A model generated the notes under the pieces. That model was not told where the DNA came from. It saw only the letters and a list, made by a program, of their open reading frames with translations, and searched no databases. A stretch of 64,000 bases of DNA, taken from contig WELA01004417.1 of the NCBI GenBank assembly GCA_009602735.1, positions 195,743 through 259,742 on the forward strand, given 5' to 3'. Position numbers and translations under genes: made by a program. The DNA is from Mesotaenium endlicherianum. Taxonomy: Eukaryota; Streptophyta; Zygnematophyceae; Zygnematales; Mesotaeniaceae. This document shows, piece by piece, positions 51,409 to 62,104 of this stretch (within the stretch, counting starts at the first letter, position 1; each line of letters opens with the position of its first letter).

Positions 51409-52418
51409 TGGTGTTGAGGTTGCTTCGCCTTCACATGACAGTCTCGAGCCAGATGTCCAAGCTTGCCGCAACTATAGCAGGGTCCTTTCGGCTTGAAATT
51501 CTGCTGCCTGCGCTGGTACTGCACAAGTCCCAACTCCATGGGTATTGGACCTTGAACACTCGTGCTTGGCGCTTGAGATCCAAAGTGTCGATATCCTCCA
51601 AAGTTGTGGCTGCCCCACTGCCTCTGACTATACTCCACAGCGTCGACCCTTGTTGCCAATGCCATCATTTCTCCAAGACTGGTAGGGTCCTTGAGCGCCA
51701 CTTCCTTGGCCACAGTTGGCTTGAGTCCCCTCTTGAACTTGTCCATCATCTCCGACTCGTGCATAGATGGACATTGAAGCACCAGCTCGTTGAAGCGCGA
51801 TACATACTCCTGAACGCTTCCTCGCTGACGAAGGCGCACCAATAGATCTCGAGCGGTAGCCTCGGGTGCAATAGGTTGAAATTGCCTCTTCAAGCCTTCA
51901 AATAGCTGATCAACATTAGCAGGAACTCCAGACAGCTGCTCTTCTCGTTCATACCAAGCTCCAGCACTCTTCTGCAGCAAAGTTATGACAAAGGCGACTT
52001 GCCTGTCGGGCGTGAGCGCAGAGTACTCTATAAATTTCTTCACCCCAAAAATCCACTGATGAACAGGCGGCGATCCACGCTCTCCAGTATAAACTTCAGG
52101 CTTAGGCGCACGCACTCCTGATGCGGGTGGAATAACTGGTTGCACCACTGGGTTAACATGAATCGGTGGCACAACAGGTGCAGGTGCCGAACTCGTCGAA
52201 GCGGCGTTCCCCATAACAACTCGCACCATTCTCTCCACCTCCGCGCGCATGTTTTGTTGAAACTGGGTGTAGACTTCTCCTCCAATTGCATTTGCCATTT
52301 GTCTTAGCATCGCCTGCATCTCTTGTTGCTCTCTGGTCATTGTTGGTGCTGCCTGCTGCCCCGCACGCTCAACATGCTCGACATGTTCGCCTCCTCCAGC
52401 TGCCGGCTGCGACTCCAT
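51387..52418 (-). CDS. gag: Family 1 Gag, intact
   Basis: 343 codons, MESQPAAGGGEHVEHVE start, first ATG after the PBS (about 25 nt). An N-terminal helical region (QEMQAMLRQMANAIGG) is followed by a proline-rich linker, a retrotransposon Gag core (VHQWIFGVKKFIEYSAL ... FEGLKRQFQPIAPEA), and a zinc knuckle CYSCGKLGHLARDC before the basic end. Forms particles and packages RNA. The stop is within the frameshift hairpin. Confidence 0.95.
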   Translation of the reverse strand: MESQPAAGGGEHVEHVERAGQQAAPTMTREQQEMQAMLRQMANAIGGEVYTQFQQNMRAEVERMVRVVMGNAASTSSAPAPVVPPIHVNPVVQPVIPPASGVRAPKPEVYTGERGSPPVHQWIFGVKKFIEYSALTPDRQVAFVITLLQKSAGAWYEREEQLSGVPANVDQLFEGLKRQFQPIAPEATARDLLVRLRQRGSVQEYVSRFNELVLQCPSMHESEMMDKFKRGLKPTVAKEVALKDPTSLGEMMALATRVDAVEYSQRQWGSHNFGGYRHFGSQAPSTSVQGPIPMELGLVQYQRRQQNFKPKGPCYSCGKLGHLARDCHVKAKQPQHQEKGGRQ

Positions 52419-52454
52419 AATATATATGCAAACTAGTCACGCTCCGATACCAGA

Positions 52455-53195
52455 TGAAAGGGGCAAAGTGCCCTAGTGGAAGCGTAGTGACTCACGAGGA
52501 AAGGAACTAGTCGCCATCATAAAAGAGTGCAGCGGCATATTACTAACAAAGCTTAGGAAAAATACTCAACATTTTGAGTAGCAAGAAACTGCTCACAAAT
52601 GATGTAGGATGAAAGACCTTGTCATTACAAACCGTAGAATTTTACAGAAGTGAAAATTGATAAGAAACAAAGAAATTATGCCTATTTATAATTTGCTGCC
52701 TAAATGCTCCTCTCTAGGAGGAAGTTACGGATTTTCCTAAGTGTTCGTCAAATTGTCCCTTCCAGAATATTCGTGAGTAAGCCAGATCAGTCTAATCTGA
52801 CGTGTCGGGCCGAATTGACGTCCACATACATGCATCGACATTACTAGAATATTCTATCTTAGACGCGCTAGGCTAAACCGAAACTTCTAGGTAAATCGAC
52901 CTAGTCGGCACTCCGCGTCAGCCGAACTTACGTGAAGGTTCGAGTTCATTCTAACGGGCCAGATCGCTCGACGCTGTCGGTCAATCCGACGGTCGCGCTC
53001 ATCGCGAATTAAGGGCAGTTGTCAACCAACCTCAAAACTAATTAAACTTCAGAAATCCGTAACTCTCTCAATACTTGACCAAATTCGATGAACTTTATAT
53101 CAAAATGACCACAAAAATGCACTCTACATGAATATACAGTCAAAACATAATTTTACAAAACTCAAAAATGCACTTTATAAACCTATGACCTTACA
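52455..53195 (-). repeat. 5' LTR of family 1 copy 4
   Basis: 741 bp, TGAAAGGGGC to GACCTTACA, followed by AGACT. Confidence 0.95.
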
Positions 53196-53200
53196 AGACT

Positions 53201-54410
53201 CCTCCTCTATCACGAATATGCCAGGATGGTAGGATATACGGTCAGAGAGGCCAAGGCAACGGCCCAGGTGAACGAAGCAAGAGCTGTATTGATTCCGGGT
53301 ATCTGGGGGAAAGATAGGGTCATCAGAATGATCCCCATGGACGTGGACAGCTTTAAGAACTCCACATCCCTTAACAGATTCAAGGCCATGTATAATGAGG
53401 TGGAGAGAAGGAGCTGGGAATTTTTGGCGAGGGAAACCAGTCAGTTGGACTTTGCAGGGCACTGGTACCCTTGTACTCTAAAAAGGACAGACCCTGCCTT
53501 CTTACAGAAGCCTACCGATTGGCGGTGGATGACCATCAACATGAGGGACTAGCAAAATGAGAAGGCAAGGGAGAAAGACTTTCTAACAAACCCACAGGAG
53601 AACATAGTGTTGCCTCCTCATATTGCAGCTTGGGACCCAAGACTAGATGGAGTAAGAGACCGCATGAGCCAAGAAATGCAGGAGGACAGGAGCACGGCCC
53701 GAGAATCATTCTCTAAAGGGAAGCACGCTTATGCCAAATGGGCAAGCAAGCAGGGAGAAAAGGACCTGTATGCGGTCCGGACTCAACAGCCCCCACCAGC
53801 ACCCAAAAGGAGAAGGTCAATGGAACATTCTTTTTTTCGAGAATAGCTGGAGCAGCTGAGAGAAGAGACCCCAGCAGTCTCAGAGGAACCAGGGGACGGA
53901 GAGGAGGAGAGGTCAGAGGAAGAAGAAAAGGAAGGCGAGGAGGAGGACACTAGCCCCGCTGTGATTCTGACACCTGCCACATCCCCTGTAAGGGAGAAGA
54001 TTGGGTTGGCTCTGCATTAGCTCGCTGATGAGGAAGATATCACTTGGCTGGGAACTGCCAGAGGACAGAGCTCATCTCCAGGCACGGAGACCTAGTCAGA
54101 CAGGGCAGACAGGAGGGCTGCTAGAGAAATAGCCAGAGGCCTGCCAGCATCGCCCTCGCAGAGAGGGCATGTGCCCTTGGCTCATGTCATGCAACATCCT
54201 TCTGGGATGCCGGTATATGTACTTGTCAGTTTGAGGGCTGCTCAAAAGAAGGCTGCCTCCATTCAGTTTCAGACGATGCAAGAGGAAACAGCACAGTTAC
54301 TACGTTCTTCGCGGGGTCCCTACGCAAATCCCCCAGGCTTCAGGAGACCCCAAGACAGGAGGAGGTCTGACTCCCCTGACCATAGGGCCCCAGGAACATC
54401 TCCCTCCTAA
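53201..54410 (+). pseudogene. Gag-like/accessory ORF, second part
   Basis: Continues the frame of 46612-47060 after removal of family 1 copy 4. It reads through a globular region (EYARMVGYTVREAKATAQ, VDSFKNSTSLNRFKAMYNE, GHWYPCTLKR), a basic KRRRS patch, and a long acidic Glu tract (EEPGDGEEERSEEEEKEG), to a basic C-terminus ending TAA 54408. Four in-frame stops (53550, 53844, 54018 and 54093, within a few bases) are all TAG, each one C-to-T step from CAG. No known domain; neither a protease nor an RT motif is present. Confidence 0.6.
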
Positions 54411-54582
54411 TGGCAGTAGACTGTGGGAAAAAGGCACAGCACGCTGTTACTAGTGATCCCCACCGTTAGGTATCAGCGTTGGAGCAAGAGGCGGTGGGAG
54501 GGAGATCAGTACATTAAGTTGGGGAAAACCATGTACCCAGTGTTAGTGTTGTCGAGGCGACAACCTGTTAAGTTGGAGGGAT

Positions 54583-55301
54583 TGTAGTGAATCGATATAT
54601 TGGTAGATATAATATTCAATTAAATATAAAAGTTAAAGAAGTTCAGACTCTTGAACTTTAGTTAATATAGAGTCCGCTCGACATTATATAATTATCAGTT
54701 TAATAACTCAGTCGGGAGCAGCAGGCTGAAGTCAACTTAGGTCAGCTTGCTGACACATTCTTTGACAGCCAGCTGACTTCCGTACTCGGTAGCAACGAAT
54801 TGCCTAGATACGCATCTAAGTGTGGTATGCTAGATGAATGGCCAGATGACATCCTTTGGATGGATGGCAATTCGGGATGATGGGAGATGGCGGTGGATTT
54901 GGTTGACCGAGGTCCTACCAATGTGGTTAACTCCCGGGTAGGCGGTGCCATCGCACTTGCCGTTGAACAGTAAACTCATTCCATGTACATATGCTAGGCA
55001 TTGCTCTCGAGTTCGGCATTCGGAAACGAGGCCAACTCTCTTGTACTGCTTACTGAGAGATATCTGGATCCAAGGCGAGAAGCCATTAATATGCACTGTC
55101 TTCTAGCCTTGCTTATGTATGAGTTTATTGATTGCATTATTGATGCTAGTTTACTTGCATTCGACTTGCGAGTATTGTCCACTGCTAGTGTGTTGTCCTT
55201 TGCTGTTCAATCAATTAACAGAAAATACTATAAAGATTACTTGCTCATATAAAGATCTTAATTAATTGTTAATTGCCTATTTGGTAAGTCGATTCATTTC
55301 A
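54583..55301 (+). repeat. Family 3 LTR preceded by a polypurine tract (3' LTR)
   Basis: 719 bp, TGTAGTGAATCG to GATTCATTTCA. The preceding AAGTTGGAGGGAT looks like a polypurine tract, so this is the 3' LTR of an element rather than a solo LTR. The flanks GGGAT and TCTTC are not a target duplication, as expected if the left flank is element-internal. It interrupts a minus-strand frame at 55302. Confidence 0.88.
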
Positions 55302-55509
55302 TCTTCCATGTGCCTTCTAACCTCTCAACGCCTGGAATGAGGTGACTGTCATCCAAAGACACATGGTGTGCCCTCACCTTGGCCAGTTCCAGGTAATATA
55401 TTTCCTCGTCATTCTCAAACAAGAGGCAGATTTTCCCTCCTCCACCTCCAAGCACAGACCGTGGTACCACACATTGGGGTGGTTTTTGCCATGCTCTGTT
55501 ACAGCCCAC
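55302..55509 (-). pseudogene. Minus-strand ORF fragment cut by the family 3 LTR
   Basis: Reading on the minus strand: CLLFENDEEIYYLELAKV, then RAHHVSLDDSHLIPGVERLEGTWK, with the LTR beginning right after the AAGA of the Lys codon. The overlapping upstream frame (55562-55374; APAISFGGKWAVTEHGKNH) may be the same gene after a shift or intron. No family recognised; strand-turn-strand composition only. Confidence 0.4.
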
Positions 55510-56305
55510 TTCCCTCCGAAGGAAATGGCTGGCGCCCGGAGATACGATGCACTCATCCTCAAGCTGTACCTACATTAAGACTAGCAATCGTCAGAAACTG
55601 CTCTCAGATACTCGTGGCAAGTATGCATGGGACGGCTTGGTTACCCACACTGATTCACACACAGTAATTGACGACGTGTGGCGCAGTCCAGGCACATCAC
55701 TTCGGTAGGAGGCTAATACAGTTCGAGTTGTGACACAAAAGGGAGCATCTCAATCTCAATGACATCTACAACGATCCATTTTATGTTGACTTACCCCGCA
55801 GTGGACCTCCATGTGCGGCGGGGGTCCGGTGCCAACGATACGTCTTCCAAGGTGTCCATGTCTTCAATGCTGCTTTGTTAGTGCTTTAACGTCAATATTA
55901 CTCTTCTTCACACAACTGCACACAGGGCACATCTAATCTCATGCTTGTCGATGCGATCGATGCATTGCCATAAAGAATGTTTGTGTGGTTTGTGGGAACT
56001 TGTTTAGCGTTGGACGTTCGACCCTGTCGTCAATCCCAGTTATCTTTTCCAACCATTGTGTTGCGCTGCAAATACTTCGGCTTTGCGTCCGACATCGTGC
56101 ATTAACGACACATTCAGTCTCAATCCCAATTGTGGTGTTTGTCTCCCACTTCGCCGACAGCGCTTCATTGTGCACGTGCGTAGCCAGTGCCTCCTATTCC
56201 TTTTGTTCTATACGGTGTTACCTCCTCCTCTCTCAGTCACTACTGTCCAACAAATTTTCACTCTTCATTTCTTGTATTAACACTCTTAGTTCTCAAATTT
56301 ATAAC
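55510..56305. other. Intergenic or 5' region of the next gene
   Basis: No supported gene. An open plus-strand frame runs into the next gene but its residues look non-coding. Confidence 0.4.
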
Positions 56306-58426
56306 ATGTCGCTTCCTCGTATGCTGGACGACATTGTTGCGCGCTTGGAGGCCGTCCTCGTGGACGCCAAGCGCCTACGTAACTTAGTACACAATAAGCT
56401 CGGATTAGTACTAGAGGAGAGAGATGCTCTTATAATAGAGAAAGATGCCTTGAATGAAGAGCTCCTTTGTGTTCGGGATAATGTTGCTTGAGCTCTTGAC
56501 GACAACGTGCAGTCAATGAGGGCATTGCAACAAGAAGTGACTCCCCTGCCATTGGACATAACAAAGTTGAAGGAAATGAACAAGGCGCACGCACACTGAC
56601 TAAGGGCTAATTCGTCCCACGCGCATCACCACCCGGATTTCATTGCGTACAGCGTTTCGGACTGCGAGGACGAATATGTTGAGGATGAAGAAGCGGTGCC
56701 TCATGGTGGCCGGGTGGGGAAGTTTGCTTCACCCCAGCTTGCTGGAGGCGTGTTTTCTTTGCGAGCCACTGCTTTGTCCATCCAAGTTGGTCTGCCTTAC
56801 TCTTGTCTCTTGTGTCTGTTGCGGAGGCTGCACACCACCAAAAGGAGTTCTTTGCAGCCTGTCCCATTTGCGTGCATAACTTTTGCTATCCCCATATGTT
56901 GACTTCCTTCCGCTTGTGTATTTTTGTGCATTGCCCAATGCTTCCTCCTGTTGACTGTGCATTCATTTTTGGTGAGGAGGGCGTGTGAAGCCTTTGCAAC
57001 AATAGACGAAACAATTTCCACTTCTGTGGATTCCTGTCCTCCCAGTCCTCTTTCCGTTCACTTGCTTCCATGTTTTGTGCATGTGGAAGCTTGTATAGCA
57101 TACCCGCCTTGTTGAAGGGGCGGCTGGAGCCACTTTTGGTTGTACGCCAGTCATTGCAATTGACAGAAGGTGACGTTGTGATGTATGCTTTGTATCTTCG
57201 AGGGTGTATGTCATAAGTGTTTGTGTATGTGCTCTTTGTCACTGCCTTTTTTAGCTGGGAGGTACTTCAGAGCTTGCTCACCTTGAGCAGTTCTTGTCTG
57301 CGAGTTCTTGTTCAGTCTGGAAGAGGTTATGCACTCGATAGGCAATGTCGCAACAAAGCGCTATTGTGCGTACACATGGGCAGCCTGGAGACTAAAATCA
57401 GGAGACTGAAATTCTACCCACAAGTTTACGAGGAAGATGAGCTGAGCTGTCTGCTGTTGGTGCCATTTTACACATTCTGCCCACACCAGAGACTGTGGTT
57501 GCACATAGTGATTTGCGAGATTTATTCATTGTGTCATTGCAGGATGTACTCGCTGTGAGAGATCCGCTCCATCAAGCCGGTCCGAACGCTATCCGCGTTT
57601 GCAAAGATGTTGGTCAGCGCATGGGATATTTGCACAGGGACCTGGTTAACAACATTGCACCCATGATTGATGATGCTGTCATCTGCATTAAACTTCAACT
57701 GAAGAATATGAACAAGAAGTTGAAGCAGAACGCCGTGAAGCAAGTGAGTTCAAGTTCGACTTGTCCACTTTCAGTCTCTTAAGTCTTTGTCTTGTTCTTT
57801 CAAATGCCGGTTGCATGCACACACTGCCTCTCTCACAGCACTGCATTGGCATACTGCAGCAAGGTCTTCTTTTGCACCTCGTTACGACGCCTGCGGACGA
57901 ATATTAAGCATATGCTACTTTGGATAAGTTTCAACATCGTCTGGCTCGCTTTCCCTTTCAGGTGGGCTACACCCTCTTGTTTTTCTTTCTTGCATATGGT
58001 CTGCACACTTCAAATGAGAGGTCTTCTCATATGTGGGGATGTGTTTTGCAGAGGATTGACAAAAAAATTGTGGGGAACTCGTCTGAAGCGTCAGAGGAAG
58101 TCACCCCACACCGAGTTGCTCGACTTCATGCTACCATTCAGCTGCCGCCCTTGGGAAAGAGACCTTGTATCATTCCATTGCGTCTAACTGTCCCTTTGTC
58201 TTTGTCTGCCTCCAACGCTTATCGCTTGCCTGCAGCATTGCTGCTGCGTGGCGGCATTGGTCGACATTGTTCTCATTATTCACAAAATAGTAAGGGAAGG
58301 GAGAATGTGCGTCCTGCAGGGGTGGAATCAGTGCGCCCTTCACCTGCGCTCAATGCCAAGTGTGTGCAACCTCGCCAAGTGATTGCGGATGACTCTGCAC
58401 CTGCAAAGAGGGTTATATTCTGGTGA
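56306..58426 (+). pseudogene. Decayed multi-exon gene (coiled coil, basic C-terminus)
   Basis: Exon-like blocks: 56306 onward (MSLPRMLDDIVARLEAVL, a helical coiled coil, with in-frame TGA at 56489 and 56597); 57543-57743 between CATTGCAG and GTGAGT (67 codons, DVLAVRDPLHQAGPNAIRV); 57860-57961 between CTGCAG and GTGGGC (34 codons, LHLVTTPADEY-stop-AYATLDKFQHRL); 58052-58426 after TTTTGCAG (125 codons, ending APAKRVIFW-stop). The last three are all phase 0 and join in frame. A further block at about 57254 (LGGTSELAHLEQFLS) is possible. The three stops are each one C-to-T step from CGA, CGA and CAA. No family recognised; the KRVIFW end is a tempting short interaction motif, nothing more. Confidence 0.45.
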
Positions 58427-59325
58427 TGAAAGATGTACCTCCTTACATACACATTAGCAATCGTTGGAGAGTGCTTTTCTTTACACTTTCAAGTAGGCAG
58501 GTGTGAATTAGGTTCAAGGTTTCAGGTGTAAAGTTTACTACAAATGTAGTTCAGTGGAAGGTGGCTTGTGCCCTGAGGTAAGGTAACATTATTTCAGCTT
58601 GTATACTATTTAATCAATATGGTTTGTCATATCCAAGCTTAGCATGTCTTGTAATTCTATAAGCAAGTGAAAACAACCGGGTGTAAGCTTTTTGAATTCT
58701 TGTGAGTTCAAGGTCGTAGACTTGTCGTCGCCTCGTTAGAACAGGTCCTTGTTTGTGTTCTGTGTCATTCAAAGCTTCCCTCCCTCATGTTGTACCTCGT
58801 TGTCTATACTTAATTTACTCATGATTATGACAACCATTGAAAACGTAGTTTGACACATGATCTCCACACAACTATTTATTTCACCACCAAACTGTGCATG
58901 TGAAACAAAACCGTGCATTTCTCATGATCCATGTTGTTTGGGTCCCACGCAGTATTGTGCATCTAATACATCCATTACACTCCTACATCCACTTATGCAC
59001 GTCGAAAGCACGCAAGTCGGAAGCACGCAATGTATGTTTAACATCCTACAACTTGTGCGTGACTTACCCAGCAAAACAAATAACCCCAATTATCAATTGC
59101 TCGCAGGACGTCAATTGCCCTACAGTACCTTGTACTAAAGTTGACTCACCGTTGACTATTAAGAATCTCTTTTCATTAAGTCTGCGGCATTCATGGAATT
59201 GCTATGGTACAAGTGGAGAGTGTCCATCTTTTATTGTACAAGCTGCTGTGGTACATTTGCCACACGCAATGCTCCCTTTCACGTGCACAGGACGTGCATG
59301 TGTATGCCACACGGATGTTATATGT
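58427..59325. other. Intergenic, no gene seen
   Basis: AT-rich 3' flanks of two convergent genes. Confidence 0.5.
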
Positions 59326-59663
59326 TCATGGAGTGCCCTTATAGTTCACTCCGGGTGAACAGTCCAGACAGTCGTGTCCGTCTTCCATTCCCGTACACGT
59401 GCAAACGGGGGGGGTCTGCGGGTTCCCACTAGACCCAGCTGTTAGCGGAGGGTGACATGCAGCCTCCGCTGCCCTGGGCGGGAAGCTCTCTGTCAAAACC
59501 TGCAAAATAATCGAGAGGGGTAAGTTTTGATTAAACTGAACGCAAATCAAAAGGTTGGCGGCGGGCACATGGTGCAGCCAGCGCACATCACAGAAGGCAC
59601 AAGATAAATACACCCGCACAACCTTCCGTGTACTTACACTCAACAGTCTTTGCAATATTTGCA

Positions 59664-60857
59664 TTACCTGCAGTGTTTGCAGTCAGGGCACGTCAGGGGT
59701 GTAACTCGTAAATGGTGACAGCACACATTTTCTCGTGCAACAGAAGCAGATTGCGTACCACAGCTCTCACTATTTTTTTTTGGCAACCCGCTTGTGCACG
59801 CTGCGAGTGAGTGTGCTCCCCGCTGGTTTCGGCCTTTTCTGCCAACCCATTGCTGGAACATTACTTATGAGAGGGAGCAGGACAAGCGACAGCAGCTGCA
59901 GCAACTACATCGATTGTTATTTCTAATGTGGCAACAAGAGAGCAGCAGGAGATGCCATGGGTGCATGTGCAGCAGCAGGTGCAGCAGCAACAGCAGTCGC
60001 AATGTTGGAGAAGCATTGATTCCAGCAGGTTTACCAGAATTAAGCATATTATCCCTGGACCGCAGCAGGAGAAGCAGCCGCGGCAGAGGAAGCGGCATCA
60101 CGGGCTTTGTTTGCATACATACCTTTTGCGAGCCCGATGACACTAAGCTGCATGCGATAGAACCTCTTGGCATGAGTTGGAAGTGTGTTTTCTCAGAGTC
60201 CTCTTGCTCGGCTGGGGGACCATCCAATCCCTCGAAAAGGTCATATTCCAGCCTGTAGCGGCCACGCACGTTTTCCACAGGGGAGACTGTCCCAATCAGA
60301 TAGGCCTCCAGGATGGTCGCTCCCTCCCTCCACAGCCTCCAGGCAACCTCTCGAAAGGGTGCACATCTCCTCACCCTGCGGCGGCACACCAGGGGACAAA
60401 GAAGGCCGCATCCTTTCTTCTTCAGTAACTCCACCAGCGGGACATCCTCCGCTCGCCCCTGGCAGTTTGTTGTAACTTGCACGGACGTACCAGGAGGCAC
60501 TCCAGTGGCGCTATAAAAATGGTCTCCTTTCCGCTCGTCCTTGAGGCGGAAACAATTCTGCCTAGCCACTTTTTTGAATTTGGCATACAAGGGAGTTGGA
60601 TACCCAATGCTCAACCAATCTTTTCCGTATCTTGGCGTTTGTATGTGCTCGATGATACACCTGCCCATCATCATAACGCTGATCCTAGAGCCATCGTTTC
60701 TACGCTGTAGGAATCTCGCGTATTGAGACACCCTCTCAGGCCCATATTTGGTGGAAAGCCTCTCAGGTTCTTCAATGAAAAGGCTTACATCCCGCGCATT
60801 AGTAGGTGTTATGACCTCTGCTTTGCCCCTTACTTTAAGATATGCAATTCTTGTCAT
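59664..60857 (-). CDS. Two-exon host gene of unknown function
   Basis: Minus strand: exon 1 60857-60123 (245 codons, MTRIAYLKVRGKAEVITP), AAAAG|GTATGT donor, intron 60122-59853, GTTCCAG acceptor, exon 2 59852-59664 (QWVGRKGRNQRGAHS ... LTCPDCKHCR, stop TAA). Both junctions are phase 0, giving 307 residues. Exon 1 is a mixed alpha/beta domain with ERLSTKYGPERVSQYARFL, a VMMMGRCIIEHIQTPRYG strand-helix and GRYRLEYDLFEGLDGP; exon 2 is basic and ends in a CxxCxxC. An optional third exon lies at 59499-59326 (TTTTGCAG acceptor; VCTCTGMEDGHDCLDC), but its phase does not fit the donor at 59667. No family recognised. Confidence 0.6.
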
Positions 60858-60944
60858 TGTGGAAGTAACAGGTCACGAGTAGAGATGCAGCCACCGTGAA
60901 AGGAGAGGTTTGCAAAAAAGCCGGGCGTGGGCACTTAATATGAA

Positions 60945-60951
60945 TATATAT
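60945..60951 (-). promoter_or_regulatory. TATA box of the 59.7-60.9 kb gene
   Basis: TATATAT on the minus strand within GCATATATATTC, about 90 bp upstream of the ATG at 60857. Confidence 0.5.
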
Positions 60952-60957
60952 GCTAGC

Positions 60958-61358
60958 TTCTTTTCTGACTACCACCGAAAGAGAAGAAGACTGAACTTCC
61001 TCGGTCATTTCAAACTCCGTTCCTCTTCTCAAGCCACTTCCAACATATTCTTGCTTTAAGTCACCACCTGCTCCACTATCCCTTTGCATGCTCAATCGTC
61101 TTGATTTGGCTCGCATTCCAATTGTTCGAGCTTCTATGCAACTTCCCTGAGACTAAGCCGAGGAGGTGACAAAAACTCAACAAGAAGGTGGACTTGTAGG
61201 TCTTCGTCCGACACGTGCGACATTGGTGAAACGTAAGCTAAAGTCACATTCGAGAGCGCCGTGATAGGGCGACAAAGAGGCGCACCGTACTGCCACCTCA
61301 CGATAAAGTCAAAATCATGCCCATGTTGTCAACTCTCGAACCCCACTGAAGCTCAAAG
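60958..61358. other. Intergenic, up to the family 3 copy
   Basis: No gene seen; one open minus-strand frame (61116-60835) lacks motifs. Confidence 0.45.
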
Positions 61359-62070
61359 TGTAATGATCAGTATATTGGTAGATATAATATTCATTTAAAT
61401 AGCTAATTAAGTTCAGCTTGCTAAACTTTAGTTCATATTTAGTCGGCTGGAGTTTATGAAATTATCAGTTTAATGACTCAGCCAACAGCAGCAGGCTGAA
61501 GTCAACTTAGGTCAGCTTGCTGACACATTCTTTGACAGCCAGCTGACTTCTGTACTCGGTAGCAGCGAACTGCCTAGATATGCATCCAAGTGTGTTATCC
61601 TAGATGAATGGCCAGATGACATCCTTAGGATGGATGGCAATTCGGGATGATGGAAGATGGCCGTGGATTTGGTTAACCGAGGTCTTACCAACGTGGTTAA
61701 CTCCCGAGAAGGCGGTGTCATCGCACTTTCCGTTGAACAGTAAACTCATTCCATGTACATATGCTAGGATTGCTCTCGAGTTCGGCATTCGGAAACGAGG
61801 CCAACTCTCTTGTACTGCTTACTGAGAGATATCTGGATCCAAGGCGAGAAGCCATTAATATGCACCGTCTTCTAGCCTTGCTTATGTATGAGTTTACTGA
61901 TTGCATTATTGATGCTAGTTTACTTCCGTTTGACTTGCGAGGATTGTCAATTGCTAGTGTGTTGTCGTTTGCTGTTTTAACAACTAACAAAAAATACCGT
62001 AAAGATTACTTGCTGATGTAAAGATCTTCGTAAAGTGTTAATCGCCTTATTGGCAAGTCGATTCATTTCA
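61359..62070 (+). repeat. 5' LTR of family 3 copy 2
   Basis: 712 bp; closer to the 54583 LTR than to the 40312 LTR. Confidence 0.9.
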
Positions 62071-62104
62071 GTAGTATTGTAGCTTTTATCACGGTTTTCT
62101 TTGT

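Larger units (their letters stand above)
47061..53195 (-). mobile_element. Family 1 copy 4, young and nearly intact
   Basis: Minus-strand element, 6135 bp; 3' LTR 47061-47802, 5' LTR 52455-53195, target duplications AGACT at 47056-47060 and 53196-53200. The LTRs differ at roughly 16 positions (about 2 percent, by eye), mostly transitions. PBS at 52441-52452; polypurine complement at 47803-47820. Gag is intact, the 979-codon RT to chromodomain frame is intact, and the only obvious lesion is a 2-nt loss near 50640 between protease and RT. It lies inside the accessory ORF. Confidence 0.96.

Noticed and set aside
53844-53846. TAG recoded as an amino acid
   Set aside because: Other genes in the window end normally and the stops fit C-to-T decay in a disrupted element.
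54583-55301. Solo LTR
   Set aside because: A polypurine tract directly precedes it and the flanks do not match, so it reads as a 3' LTR.
59326-59499. Third exon of the 59.7-60.9 kb gene
   Set aside because: The splice sites look good but the joined phase meets a stop at once; kept only as a possible alternative exon.
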